Assembly (NCBI GenBank): GCA_033032865.1
Contig: JAWHQI010000201.1
Location: forward strand, 2,977,501 to 3,041,500
Origin: Dactylorhiza incarnata
Lineage: Eukaryota > Streptophyta > Magnoliopsida > Asparagales > Orchidaceae
Length of the DNA stretch: 64,000 bases
Reading direction: 5' to 3'
Shown here: positions 23,229 through 33,698 of the stretch, in pieces
Position numbering within the stretch: position 1 is the first letter of the stretch
How the letters are laid out: the number at the start of each line of letters is the position of its first letter
Notes under the pieces: model-generated
Databases searched by the model: none
What the model was told of the DNA's origin: nothing
The model's input: the letters and a program-made list of their open reading frames with translations, nothing else
Made by a program: the position numbers and the translations under genes

Positions 23229-24069
23229 AATCCTTCCCCGGATAAGGCCTCAAGCCGCTCTAGCCAATCCTTCCCCGGATATGGCCTCGAACACCCCCTA
23301 GATCTAATCACCTAGACCTAGTCGCCAACACAAGGCGAATTTCCCCCTAAGTCCTACCCAGACCGAGTCGCCAACACAAGGCGAATTCTCTAAACGGTTA
23401 CAAAAAGTATGGAATGGAAATAATGAAAAACAATAATAAAACTCCCTATATGAGATCTCTGGAGTTGAGGATGAAGGATCGCTGTAGTATAAGCGAGGTC
23501 GAAGCGATCGTCCTTCGAATGTAGCGTGACGTAGTCCTCCTCCAGAATTCTCCTTAAGCTTTTTGTGGGAGATCCATTTTCGGCAGCATAACAACACTGG
23601 AATTGTGGCACAAGCAACCTCTCTGGGATCTCTTCCCAAAATGAGAAGCAAAGCTCCAATTTATAGAACTTGGAGCTAGCGCCTACGGTTGTGGCTAGCG
23701 CCTGCGGTAGCGTTCGTGTGGAGCGGTTGTGAAACCGTCGGTGGCGTGGCGCTGTGCACGAACTGGAGATAGCGCCTGGCGGTAGCGATAGCGCTGGCGG
23801 TTCCGGTAGCGCTGGCAATAGAGGTAGCGGTAGCGGTTGCGAAATCATCGATGTGCACGAACTCGAGATAGCACCTGGCGGTAGCGATAGCGCTGGCGGT
23901 AGCGCTGGCGGTAGCGCTTCTCCTTTCAAAAGATTGTTCCAAGCTGCTTTCTACCTGTGGAGTATTGCACCTATAGTTCCAGCACATTATAAACACACTA
24001 CAAGCAATATCAAATACAATATGTGATTTGTTATTCTCAAACAAAGGGATGTGACACACATGTCCAACA
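23229..24069 (-). repeat. Copia 5' LTR, part 2 (right copy)
   Basis: This continues the LTR from 'atccttccccggataag' to CCAACA. It contains the TATA box (about 23657-23668, minus) and the CpG-rich hexamer block (about 23690-23920). Confidence 0.92.
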
Positions 24070-24074
24070 TCGAT
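24070..24074. repeat. Target-site duplication TCGAT, right
   Basis: This matches 1564-1568 and marks the right edge of the 1569-24069 copia element. Confidence 0.93.
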
Positions 24075-24601
24075 GACCTCACTGACCCCCTTGTCCGTTG
24101 GCGGGACCAGAAAAGTTTAGTCCCGATCAGGTCCTCGATGACCCCTTTCCCCTTGGCTAGGGGCGAGGCCCTCTTCTTCTTAGGCAGCGATGGCAGGTGG
24201 GATGATCTGTGTTTTGCAGGAGCGGGCCGCTTCTTGGAAGATGTGGAGGTGCTGGGGATCTCCGGGCACGCAGCGATAGAGGAGGAAGCGAGCAGGAGGC
24301 TGGGGGAGATAAGCCCGACCCTCACATAAGGGGGTGGGGTGGAAGGTCTTGCTCCCCTGCGAATGATAATGGTCAGAGGTTAGAAAAAGTAAGTAAGGAA
24401 GAATGCGAGATAGGGAGCTAATGCGAGTCAAACCTGCCCTGAGCGGTACGGGGAGTAGCGAGTCGACGTTCCTTCGGAGGTAGGCAAATTTGAAGTTCTT
24501 TGTTGCCATGTATTTGAAGAGTTTGGCCTCGTGGCCACTGGAATTAGGGGCGGTAGGTGGACTCGTCGCGCTGGATGGGAGAGAAGGGGACGTTGACAAA
24601 G

Positions 24602-24606
24602 GTCCC
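24602..24606. repeat. Target-site duplication GTCCC, left
   Basis: This matches 31412-31416 and brackets the whole 24607-31411 block, including the extra LTR fragment. Confidence 0.85.
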
Positions 24607-25216
24607 TGATGGCGCAAATCTCACACACTGCTATAGGCTGTGGAGAGACTGCGGCACGAAATGGCAGTGTACCGATCGTTCAAGTAATATAAAATGGGAA
24701 TGAATCCCAAAGTATCGAATCTCAGAAGGAACACAGTAAGGTGGAGTTTACGTTCGAGGAAGGACTTGAGATCGAAGTCCTAAAGTCGAATGGATGCGGA
24801 AGGGGGTGAATTGGCTTATGGAAAATCAATGCAAACAACTAAACTACTCCTATGCAGGCCTTGAGCGCACTGCTTCGCCGGGCGGATGGAAACTACACGG
24901 GCCGCAATGCACCGAATAGCTAGGCGGATGGACGAGTAGGCTCGCGGATGGAGTGGAGAGAATGGCGGAATCGAACTGTGCAGGCCTTGAGCGCACTGCT
25001 TCGTTAGGCGGATGGATTACACGGGCCGCTATGCCACGCTTCGCTAGGCGGAAGGAAGAGAAGGCTAGCAGATGGAATGGTTCGCACCGGCGGAGTCGGA
25101 ATGGATTACACGAGCCCGGACGAGGATTGACAACCCTAGATTCCGGCCGTGAATCTCCAACGAGTCTTCGTGATTCGGTTGTAATCTTACCTCCTCCTTG
25201 TTATTTTTCAAAAACT
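24607..25216 (-). repeat. Outer partial LTR with an inverted end
   Basis: It starts TGATGGCGCAAATC like the full LTRs but is clearly more diverged. A block of about 126 bp is duplicated ('gcaggccttgagcgcactgc' at 24854 and 24980). From about 25111 to 25203 the sequence is the reverse complement of LTR positions matching 25794-25885. It ends where the full LTR begins. Confidence 0.8.
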
Positions 25217-26207
25217 TGAGGGTGCAAATCTCACACACCGCTATAGGCTGTGGCGAGACTGCGGCATGAAACGGAAGTGTACCGATCGTTCAAGTAATAT
25301 AAAATGAGGAGTAAATCCCCGAGTATCGATCTCGGAAGGAACACAGTAAGGTGGAGTTGACTATTGAGGAGGACTTGAGATTGAAGTCCTTAAGGTCGGA
25401 TGGATTGCGGGAGGCTTGGTTTGGATTGCGGAAAACAAAATAAAATAGCTAAGACTACTCCTATGCAGGCCTTGAGTGCACTGCTTCGCCAGGAGGGATG
25501 GAAGACTACACGGGCCGCAATGCACCAAATCGCTAGGCGGATGGACGAGTAGGCTAGCGGATGGAGTGGAGAGAGCGGCGGAATGAGGGTCGCAAGCACC
25601 TCTTCGCAAAGCACACCACTAACAATTGTTAGGGCGGCACAACACAACAAACAATCCACACCACAAGGCACACCTCAAATGAAAATATAACAAGATTACT
25701 CAATCACATAGACATGATTTCATACTAATGTTAACAAATAAAAGTATACTTCATCAAACATATAAGAAATCCAACTAAACTATCAACTACAAGAGGAGGT
25801 GAGTGTGCGAAATCGACCAACTCCGAAGTCTTGTTGAGGATTCACGGAAGGAATCGCCGGGTTGTCAATCCGCGTCCAAACTCGGTCCTCAACTGCGTCC
25901 GGGGTAGAGAAGGTTTTCACTACCTTCCAGTGGACCTGTCTTCTTCGTGTCACGAACCGGAGGAATGATCACACAAGCTGCTCAGATCTTGAAGAAGAAG
26001 GCTAGGTTGACTCCTTCCTTGAAGCTCTTGGATGAAGGAGATGGCCGAGAGGAAGCTCCGGCGAAGATTTGGCGTTGAAAGCTTGCCCGGAGATCCTCCC
26101 TAAGGTGGGCGGTGAAGAAGGAGGCGAAACCCTGCAGAAAATGTGGAAAACGGCGGAGCTGGGCGGAGTCGGATGGTCGATCCCGACCTAAAATCGCGCA
26201 TGTCTAT

Positions 26208-26221
26208 TTATAGACGGAGCA
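26208..26221 (-). promoter_or_regulatory. TATA box within a palindrome
   Basis: The minus strand has GTCTATAAATAGAC, itself almost self-complementary. The same sequence is at 30900-30913. It is the likely start region of element transcription. Confidence 0.7.
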
Positions 26222-26229
26222 GAATTAAA

Positions 26230-26470
26230 CAACGTGCACGATCAGGCGCACGACCAATGGTCGTGCGCGAAGGAATGCCTCTGATCGTGCGCGAAGAACC
26301 TGTAGCTCGATCCAAATCTGCACAAAAGTGCACGGTCAGCGGCGCACGACCAGTGGTCGTGCGCGAAGAAGGCCAATGATCGTGCGGCGTCGCTCGATCA
26401 GGGAAGGGAATTAACACACGACCAGTGGTCGTGCGCCTGGTCGTGCGAGAAGGAAAACGCACGATCAGAG
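26230..26470 (-). repeat. CpG-rich palindromes upstream of TATA
   Basis: GCGCACGACCA and TGGTCGTGCGC are separated by one base, at about 26250 and 26342, and a shorter copy lies near 26418. The series is repeated at 30945-31160 in the other LTR. The diverged copy at 600-910 has the same style of inverted repeats but different words (CGCACGGTC/GACCGTGCG). Confidence 0.85.
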
Positions 26471-26713
26471 GCTTTTTAGACCAAAAATCCCCCAGGACCC
26501 ATCCCGAGTGTCGCACAACCCTTGGACCTGCATGAAAATATACTAGACCACGGAAATACATGAAATCACACCAAGATGGGGCATAAATGCTCACTAAGCA
26601 ATGAAATGGGCAATGTGATCAAATAGAATTGAAAATAGGCCTAAAGTGAAGTGCAAGTGCATGAAAACTAGCCCAAATGAGTCCGAAAATATGTATATAA
26701 TTGGGACTCATCA

Positions 26714-26724
26714 CACCCCCAGAC
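26714..26724 (-). other. Polypurine tract, Asp-primed gypsy
   Basis: The minus strand reads GTCTGGGGGTG directly before the LTR start TGATGAGTCCC. Confidence 0.65.
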
Positions 26725-28447
26725 ATAAACGTTTGCTCGTCCCGAGCAAATCTTCTCAGGGCGAAGAAAAAGAGAACTAGTTGGCTAGGCAGTTGTACGA
26801 ACGAAGTACCATGCGAAGTCGCATCCTCATGCACAAAGATAAATAGTAGAAAACAATTCTACGTATGCACAGTAATTTTTATTTTCTAGAACCGTAGAAG
26901 ACATATTACTCATACTCCTAATGTGAATCACAGTGAATCATCCGGTTACGCATAGAACGAAAGTAGACGGACAGTGAGGTGAGCATTGCCAAAGATCGGG
27001 TCTCGGGAGGATCTCCAAAGGAATCCACCAATGTCGATGACCATACGCTTGCGTGTTCACACTCTCTCCACGACACTGGTTTGACTCAAGCGCGCAAATC
27101 AATAGGACTTTAGGATAAAATAGGGCTTGGGTTTAGGTGGGGTATAACAACGGTAAACAAGAAGGCTAAGCACACCAAACCCAAATTAACAAGTACAAAC
27201 ACAGATAAATCACCCTATGCCCAAACATAATCAAATGGGTGCACACACCAACAGGCTTAGATTTGATAACATCGGTGTGTGCACCGCCTACTCCAAAATA
27301 CAAAACATTTTTATATATTTTCCATTTTTTTTCGTCTCCCTTTTTTTTTAAACATTGCATTCATTTTTTTTACACATAATAAATCCAGCATAAATACCAT
27401 TTGGGCACAACCACATATCACGATATGAACACCACTTCAACACCCCACATTCAAAATATAAATAATAAAGCTCAATCATGGGTGTGCTAATAGGGTTGGC
27501 TATTGGTCTTTGGTGATGTATAGTGGAGCTGAATCAAAAGGAGGGGTAGGCACAACTGGGTAGCGAGGGTAATGTGGTAGGAACGGGTACAAGGCTCAAC
27601 CGGGCCAAAATGAGGGCCTACATCATATTTGCGCGCTTGACTAACCGTATACACATGCTTCGAGAGTCGCTTGGTGCAAGTTCTTAGCCACCGAGAAAAA
27701 TTAACCTTCCTCCCGACTCGAGCAATACGAGGCTACTGAACGCCTACACACAATTCTACGCCACCGTTTGATTCATGACCGGATTCACAACTAGAGTACA
27801 GTAAACAAAATTTACGCTAATAGAAAAAATAGAAACTAAAAGCATATAAAGGATTTTAATCTACACAAACTCTAAGTGAACATGATTGTACGACTATGAA
27901 CACTTCTGGAGTCAACATTTTACTCTGCCATACAATATTAAGCCAACACAGAATTCTTCGCTTTGCGCACAAGTGATAAAAAAAAGCTCGGCACGTGCAA
28001 AAATTTAAGCACGTTCTCAAGTGGGTAATGCGGTGCGCGATGCAAATGAACAAAACAGAATATCATAATAAAAGCTTCTAGTATGCAAAAGATGTGTGGC
28101 CGTGAGTGGGTAACGAAGCGTGGTTCTCCCCCCAGACTTAATCTAAGCAATACATCATAATGATATGACAGTGAAAATCAAAATCGAAAGCTAGGGAAGA
28201 AGTTACCCAATGCTCAGCAAGTGAGCATACCAGAAGATGCATGAAAATCTGAAGCAAACCCGCCATTCAGAATTTGCAATGAGTACCTGCAGGGGTAAGC
28301 TCCACAAAAACAAAAGAAAACAGAAATGTTAAAACTGAACAGAAATTAACTAACTATTCTAACTAGGAAAATGAAAATGCAATAAAAGTGAGATAACTAC
28401 TGGGGTTATTGTCATCCCAGCACGACTTATTCGGATTTTATACAGTT
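26725..28447. other. Element interior, no coding seen
   Basis: This is the 3' non-coding part of the Asp-primed element. It holds A/T-rich tracts near 27300-27370 but no ORF with a recognisable domain on either strand. Confidence 0.6.
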
Positions 28448-29659
28448 CTAGCTTATAGGCCTATGAAAAGAAAAGTGGACAGGTAACTGGCCCAATATCC
28501 GTGTCGGTAGCGGGTACCGATACGGTGATAGAACATTAACCCCTCTACTTAAATATAGATACCTGCTCCTCACAGGTAGAGGGTAGAGAATGTAAGTGGA
28601 GGAGGAAACATCCTCACTCAACTCACCAAAAACATCCTTGCCCAGCAAGGTATCGTCTTCAGGGAGGCAGCAGGAGGAGAAGACAATGAATGAGGCTTCC
28701 TCTATGGAGCGGGGATCAACCTCCTCACATGAAAGGATACTCTCATCATTGACTTGAGCAACATGCTCCACGTCCTCCTGGGGTACCTGTAAAGACTCAT
28801 CCTGCACAGGCTCAGATAGAGAAAGGGGATCAAGCAATAAACAAGAAGAAGAACATGAATAAAAAACAATCGGGGGTGTGATCCCGATTTCACTCCCAGC
28901 AAGATCCAAGGATAGATCGCTATCATCATCGTAAGTATCATAGCGAGGGGAACCCACGAACTCAAGGGCCTCAGTGGTTGTTTGGACCTCCTCGTCCCAT
29001 GAAGAAGTGCAAACCTCCTCATCAGAGAGAGTATCCTCCTCATCCCACCGAGGTGCACCATCGTGTTCAAAGTATTCAATCTCCCCTTCAGGGAAAACAA
29101 ACTCATCATCCCACTATGGAGCATCCTCCGAGTCAGAAGCATCACCCCACTCCTTCACTTCGATAGGATCATAAAGAATGTGTGTAGAAAAATCATGCAA
29201 AGAAACTGGAGGAACATCAGAATCAGAAAGTAGAATATCAGGTTCCTCCGCAAAAAGATCTGCTAATGCCTCCCCGATGGAAAGAATACTTTCCTCATCA
29301 CACTCAGGTGCATCTAGGAGCTCCCATTCCTCTCCTTGTTGGCCAACGGATGAGTGATCATCATCACTAGGAGTGAAGCCATACACAGGGAGTGAGGAGT
29401 CCATGCACGAAATAAGATCTGGGGTAGAGGGCACGATAGCCTCCATGGGTAAAGAATGAGTGATAGGGACAATGTTGTCATGAGTGGAGGAGCTGCGGTC
29501 AGGATTGAAAAGACTAGGACAGTCCTTCAATTCATGACCCTCTCCTCGACACAACAAGCAAACAACGTTCCTACACCGCCTAGCATTTAACTCATTCATT
29601 TGGTCTATATAATAGACCATCATGTCGTAAGTGCCAGGAGAAATATCCTATGAAGACAT
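28448..29659 (-). pseudogene. Acidic zinc-knuckle protein of the Asp-primed element
   Basis: One minus-strand frame runs from an ATG at 29659 to 28448, about 400 codons, broken by an amber codon four codons in and another at about 29115. After the first stop an ATG at 29623 gives MMVYYIDQMNELNARRC, then a perfect CX2CX4HX4C knuckle (CLLCRGEGHELKDC). The rest is very acidic and Ser-rich with WDDE/WDEE repeats. There is no capsid domain before the knuckle and no protease or pol after it. It may be the leftover C-terminal part of gag or a new product of this non-autonomous family. The open frame in the second half suggests it was kept until fairly recently. Function unknown. Confidence 0.55.
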
Positions 29660-29891
29660 TTTCAACAATAAAAGCAGATAAAACGAAACTGAAATTCTTT
29701 GCAAGGAAATCTACACAAACTAATAAGACTCCTTGGATTAAACTTGCTTAAAACTTTAAAATAGGAGAGAAGAAATAATAACAAACAATATAAATTTTAA
29801 AAAGCAAACAAAAATAATAAGGCGGCTATAAACACTGGAAGAACTACTATCTCTCGGCTCTCCCTCTCAAGAAAACTCACACGTCTGTGTT

Positions 29892-29909
29892 CCCCGGCAA
29901 CGGCGCCAA
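29892..29909 (-). other. Primer-binding site, tRNA-Asp type
   Basis: The minus strand reads TGGCGCCGTTGCCGGGGA, the complement of the 3' end of plant tRNA-Asp including CCA. Five bases separate it from the LTR at 29915. Confidence 0.92.
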
Positions 29910-29914
29910 AAACT

Positions 29915-31411
29915 TGATGGCGCAAATCTCACACACCGCTATAGGCTGTGGCGAGACTGCGGCACGAAACGGAAGTGTACCGATCGTTCAAGTAATCTAA
30001 AACGAGGAGTAAATCCCCGAGTATCGATCTCGGAAGGAACACAGTAAGGTGGAGTTGACTATTGAGGAGGACTTGAGATTGAAGTCCTTAAGGTCAGATG
30101 GATTGCGGGAGGCTTGGTTTGGATTGCGGAAAACAAAATAAAATAGCTACGACTACTCCTATGCAGGCCTTGAGCGCACTGCTTCGCCAGGCGGGATGGA
30201 AGACTACACGGGCCGCAATGCACCGAATCGCTAGGCGGATGGACGAGTAGGCTAGCGAATGGAGTGGAGAGAGCGGCGGAATGAGGGTCGCAAGCACCTC
30301 TTCGCAAAGCACACCACTAACAATTGTTAGGGCGACACAACACAACAAACAATCCACACCACAAGGCACACCTCAAATGAAAATATAACAAGATTACTCA
30401 ATCACATAGACATGATTTCATACTAATGTTAACAAATAAAAGTATACTTCATCAAACATATAAGAAATCCAACTAAACTATCAACTACAAGAGGAGGTGA
30501 GTGTAAGAAATCGACCGACTCTGAAGTCTTGTTGAGGATTCACGGAAGGAATCGCCGGGTTGTCAATCCGCGTCCAAACTCGGTCCTCAACTGCGTCCGC
30601 GGTAGAGAAGGTTGTCACTACCTTCCAGTGGACCCGTCTTCTTCGTGTCACGAACCGGAGGAATGATCACACAAGCTGCTCAGATCTTGAAGAAGAAGGC
30701 TAGGTTGACTCCTTTCTTGAAGCTCTTGGATGAAGGAGATGGCCGAGATGAAGCTCCGGCAAAGATTTGGCATTGAAAGCTTGCCCGGAGATCCTCCCTA
30801 AGGTGGGCGGTGAAGAAGGAGGCGAAACCCTGCAGAAAATGTGGAAAACGGCGGAGTTGGGCGGAGTCGGATGGTCGATCCCGACCTAAAATCGCGCAAG
30901 TCTATTTATAGACGGAGCGGAATTAAACAACGCGCACGATCAGGCGCACGACCAATGGTCGTGCGCGAAGGAATACCTCTGATCGTGCACGAAGAACCTG
31001 TAGCTCGATCCAAATCTGCACAAAAGCGCACGGTCAACGGCGCACGACCAGTGGTCATGCGCGAAGAAGGCCAATGATCGTGCGTCGTCGCTCGATCAGG
31101 GAAGGGAATTACCGCACGACCAGTGGTCGTGCACCTGGTCGTGCGAGAAGGAAAATGCACGATCAGAGTCTTTTTCGACCAAAAATCCCCCAGGACCCAT
31201 CCCGAGTGTCGCACAACCCTTGGACCTGCATGAAAATATACTAGACCATAGAAATACATGAAATCACACCAAGATGGGGCATAAATGTGCACTAAGCAAT
31301 GAAATGGGCAATGTGATCAAATAGAATTGAAAATAGGCCTAAAGTGAAGTGCAAGTGCATGAAAACTAGCCCAAATGAGTCCGAAAATATGTATATAATT
31401 GGGACTCCTCA
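29915..31411 (-). repeat. 5' LTR of Asp-primed gypsy
   Basis: 1497 bp, the same length as its partner, with few substitutions. It ends CTCCTCA instead of CTCATCA. It is adjacent to the primer site at 29892-29909. Confidence 0.92.
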
Positions 31412-31416
31412 GTCCC
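31412..31416. repeat. Target-site duplication GTCCC, right
   Basis: This is the partner of 24602-24606. Confidence 0.85.
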
Positions 31417-31988
31417 CTTCATGAACACGAACTTCTGCAGCCAGCAGTGGCTTTTGTTGACCGTCTCATGAACCTTGGCGTGTTGGCTCGCGAAGAAGGC
31501 AATCCCATGCTTGTTGGCCCGGAAAGAGAAGAGCTTGCGAAAAACTAGCAATCTGAACTCGATCCGCTCCTCCCTCAGGTAGCATGCAAAAAGCAACCAT
31601 GACAGAGATCGAGTTGGGGGTCATCTGACTCGGGATCACGCCAAAATACTTGAACATTTGATGGGTTCGGGGAAAGTGGTTAGAAAGAAATATTAGGCGA
31701 GGGAGAAAAAGGAAAAAGAAGAGTGAGCGAGTACTTGGCTGATCTCCGCCAGAGAGAAAGCCACATGCCCACATCAAAGTGGGCCACGGAGATGGCGAAC
31801 TCGTCTAGAAAGAGGTTATTGATGGCCTCGGTCTTCGCCGGATGGCGAGCCGGTATCCCCGACGAGATGTGGTTCTCCACAACGGAGTGGTACTCGCCTT
31901 CATGAAGTGAGCAGTTGATAAAGTAGTGGCCGCAAAATGTCCAGGCGCACATAGCCCGACCCTTGTCATCACCTCCATCGCCACCCAT
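31412..31988 (-). pseudogene. Transposase_28-like gypsy gene, N-terminal part
   Basis: It begins MGGDGGDDKGRAM at 31988, then EGEYHSVVENHISSGIPAR and EFAISVAHFDVGMW. After a frame change it reads FPRTHQMFKYFGVIPSQMTP and NSISVMVAF, then REERIEFRLLVFRKLFSFRA and KSHCWLQKFVFMKG up to the insertion point. This order is that of the 'putative gypsy type transposon' domain (Pfam Transposase_28), found at the N-terminus of some plant gypsy ORFs. The frame change near 31690-31740 could be a mutation or an unspliced intron. It continues in 24070-24606 and 1231-1568. Confidence 0.6.
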
Positions 31989-32399
31989 AGCTTTTGAGAA
32001 AGAAGCAAATGCGAGAATGAGATAGCGCGAGCTCACGAGAACAAAGGTAGCAGAGGTCGAGAGTGATATATGCGGGGGTTAGCTTTGATGATGAGGCCTA
32101 TTTATTGAAAAGTAAAGATGGCGGGAGGAATCGAGGCGTCCAGGGTGCGGTTAGTAGAATCTCGTTGCGATACACCTCGGTACTTAAACCATCCCACTTC
32201 CCCACCCACTCTCAGCAATACATCAAAGCCAGTTTACTATCAGACGAGGCGATCCCCATGCAAGCCGCATGCAATAAACATTAAATAAAAGTAGGAAATA
32301 GAGAGTGCAGTACAGATAATATCATGGTGCTAGTGAACATAATGAAAAAAAAAACAAACGATGGGTGAGAAGCCTCAAATTAAATGAAGAGTTCGCAGA

Positions 32400-33698
32400 T
32401 TGTTAAGAAAAAATAATTAAAATTACACAGTTTGTCGGGCGGGTGCGAGTGCGAGAGGGATCAATATTGGATCCACCTCCATCGGCCTCGACCTTTCACC
32501 CCCGAGCTTGGTTGTACGCGCGGGTAGTGATCTATGTGTGGACGATGCGGAGCTCTTGCTGTAGCAAGTAGACTTGGTCTTCTGCCCGCGAGAGGTGCAC
32601 CTCAAGGGAAGTGACCTCGCCACGGGTGTCCAACTGCAACTCAGCAAGGAGCCTCGCTTGCTCATCCTCAATTACGGTGAGTCGCTCCTCGGAGGCCGCT
32701 CTATCCTCTCACGCTTGGTTGTATAGATCCCGCAGCATGTGCCCATACTTTTGAAGCACCTCGAAGGTCCGCAACTTCATCATTTTGGGGTCCCGGAGAT
32801 CGCCTAGGAAATCAGCAATCTTGTCCGGGGAGGGAGGGGGCGACATCTCCTCCTCCCCAAGGTCTAGCTCGACAGAGGACTCCTAGACACCTACAAGAAG
32901 AGAGTCAGCGATGAAATCGAGATGCAACACATCAATAGTAATTGACCAACCTGACAGGGCCAGGTCCACTTTACCGGGGAGCTGACTGGAGGATCTCAGT
33001 TTCCCCTGTAAGGCCTCCATGTAGGTCAGCATGACGGACTTCCCCAGGCCCGAGGGGCGGGGGATGTTGCTCGTTATCCGGATGATGGCAGGAAGCGAGC
33101 TTCCAGAACTCTAATGTCCTAGAAGTCAAAAAACAGGGGTGGGGATGGTCATGCCCGGTGGGGGCAGCGAGTCAAGATTGGACAGCAAGCCCAGTGGAGT
33201 GGCGCACTTCCCGGGCGTCGTGAGGAGGGCCTCTTAAAGGGACAACATCACTAAGAGATCAGTCAAGGAATTCGTGGACAGGGGAATGCAAGAATCTCAC
33301 TACGTCGCGGCGTAGAGGGACGCAGGGTGGCGACGTCCACATTCGCGGCAGCCGAGTTGATTCTTCCAGAAGATGGGGGATAAGTGCCCGCCAGGGCCTC
33401 TCTCGCGATGGCTCCCTCCAGGTACGCGCTCTATGAAAACAAGTGTTAGCACAATGAGGTGAGGGAGTAACTTGCAAACCATGTACCTGCTCAACGAGCC
33501 TGATGTCGAGCGACGGGTCCGGAAGCGAGGACCCATCCTCCCCGGGATGTCGCCGAACTGTCTTCACCTTCTTTAGCTTGGGAGGGGTTGGAGGGGTCCG
33601 TTGGGCATGCCAGGAGGCGAGCCGAAGGTAATGGAGTGCTCGTTCGCCCGGGATGCATCCAGGCGGGCTTGGGTTTCTTCCGAGAGAGGCATTCTCAT
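32400..33698 (-). pseudogene. Upstream gypsy-type gene fragment with coiled coil
   Basis: The minus strand starts MRMPLSEETQARLDASRANE at 33698 and continues in pieces (VKTVRRHPGEDGSSLPDPSL). The end reads KMMKLRTFEVLQKYGHMLRD, then EERLTVIEDEQARLLAELQL and HLSRAEDQVYLLQQELRIV, a clear heptad coiled coil like the tail of Transposase_28 proteins. It is separated by stops and shifts. It probably belongs to the same element family as 31412-31988, lying upstream in the same orientation. I cannot tell whether it is one element or two. Confidence 0.45.

Larger units (their letters stand above)
1569..24069 (-). mobile_element. Non-autonomous Sirevirus-like copia element, interrupted
   Basis: This minus-strand Ty1/copia element carries a nested gypsy element at 9143-23228; without it the copia is about 8.4 kb. 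Seen: LTRs begin TGTTGG and end CCAACA, there is a 5-bp TCGAT duplication, the primer site is complementary to initiator-Met tRNA (8691-8702), and the 3' polypurine tract abuts the left LTR. The gag shows a UBN2-like domain followed by a long Lys/Asn-rich coiled coil and a WVPKG tail, as in Sireviruses. No protease, integrase, reverse transcriptase or RNase H can be found in the AT-rich interior, so any movement would have relied on enzymes supplied in trans. The Sirevirus call is supported by gag type, repeated polypurine tracts and a CpG-rich block by the TATA box. Confidence 0.85.
24070..24606 (-). pseudogene. Gypsy-type transposon gene, middle fragment
   Basis: On the minus strand, GHEAKLFKYMATKNFKFAYL and RRNVDSLLPVPLR follow on from the Transposase_28-like domain at 31412-31600 once the insertion at 24607-31411 is removed. 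It is interrupted downstream by the copia insertion. A GTCCC repeat at both edges of the missing piece supports the join. Stops and frame changes make it non-functional. Confidence 0.55.
25217..26713 (-). repeat. 3' LTR of Asp-primed gypsy
   Basis: 1497 bp, nearly identical to 29915-31411. It starts TGAGGGTGCAAATC (TGATGGCGC in the partner) and ends GGGACTCATCA. The minus-strand TATA box lies at about 26208-26221 with palindrome-rich sequence upstream. Confidence 0.9.
24607..31411 (-). mobile_element. tRNA-Asp-primed non-autonomous gypsy element
   Basis: A minus-strand element with two 1497-bp LTRs (25217-26713 and 29915-31411; terminal TGATG..CATCA) and an interior of about 3.2 kb. The primer site is complementary to the end of plant tRNA-Asp (29892-29909), as used by many Athila/Tat-type gypsy elements. 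There is no capsid domain, protease or pol; the only candidate product is an acidic zinc-knuckle protein. The GTCCC duplication lies outside an extra partial LTR (24607-25216), not at the inner LTR, so the locus has a compound history. Confidence 0.8.

Noticed and set aside
25212..25216. AAACT as target duplication of the inner 25217-31411 element
   Set aside because: The right flank is GTCCC, which matches the base block before 24607 instead.
26250..26272. CRISPR-like direct repeats in the palindromic LTR block
   Set aside because: Spacing is irregular, units are palindromic and located in LTR promoters of a plant element; there are no unique spacers of constant length.
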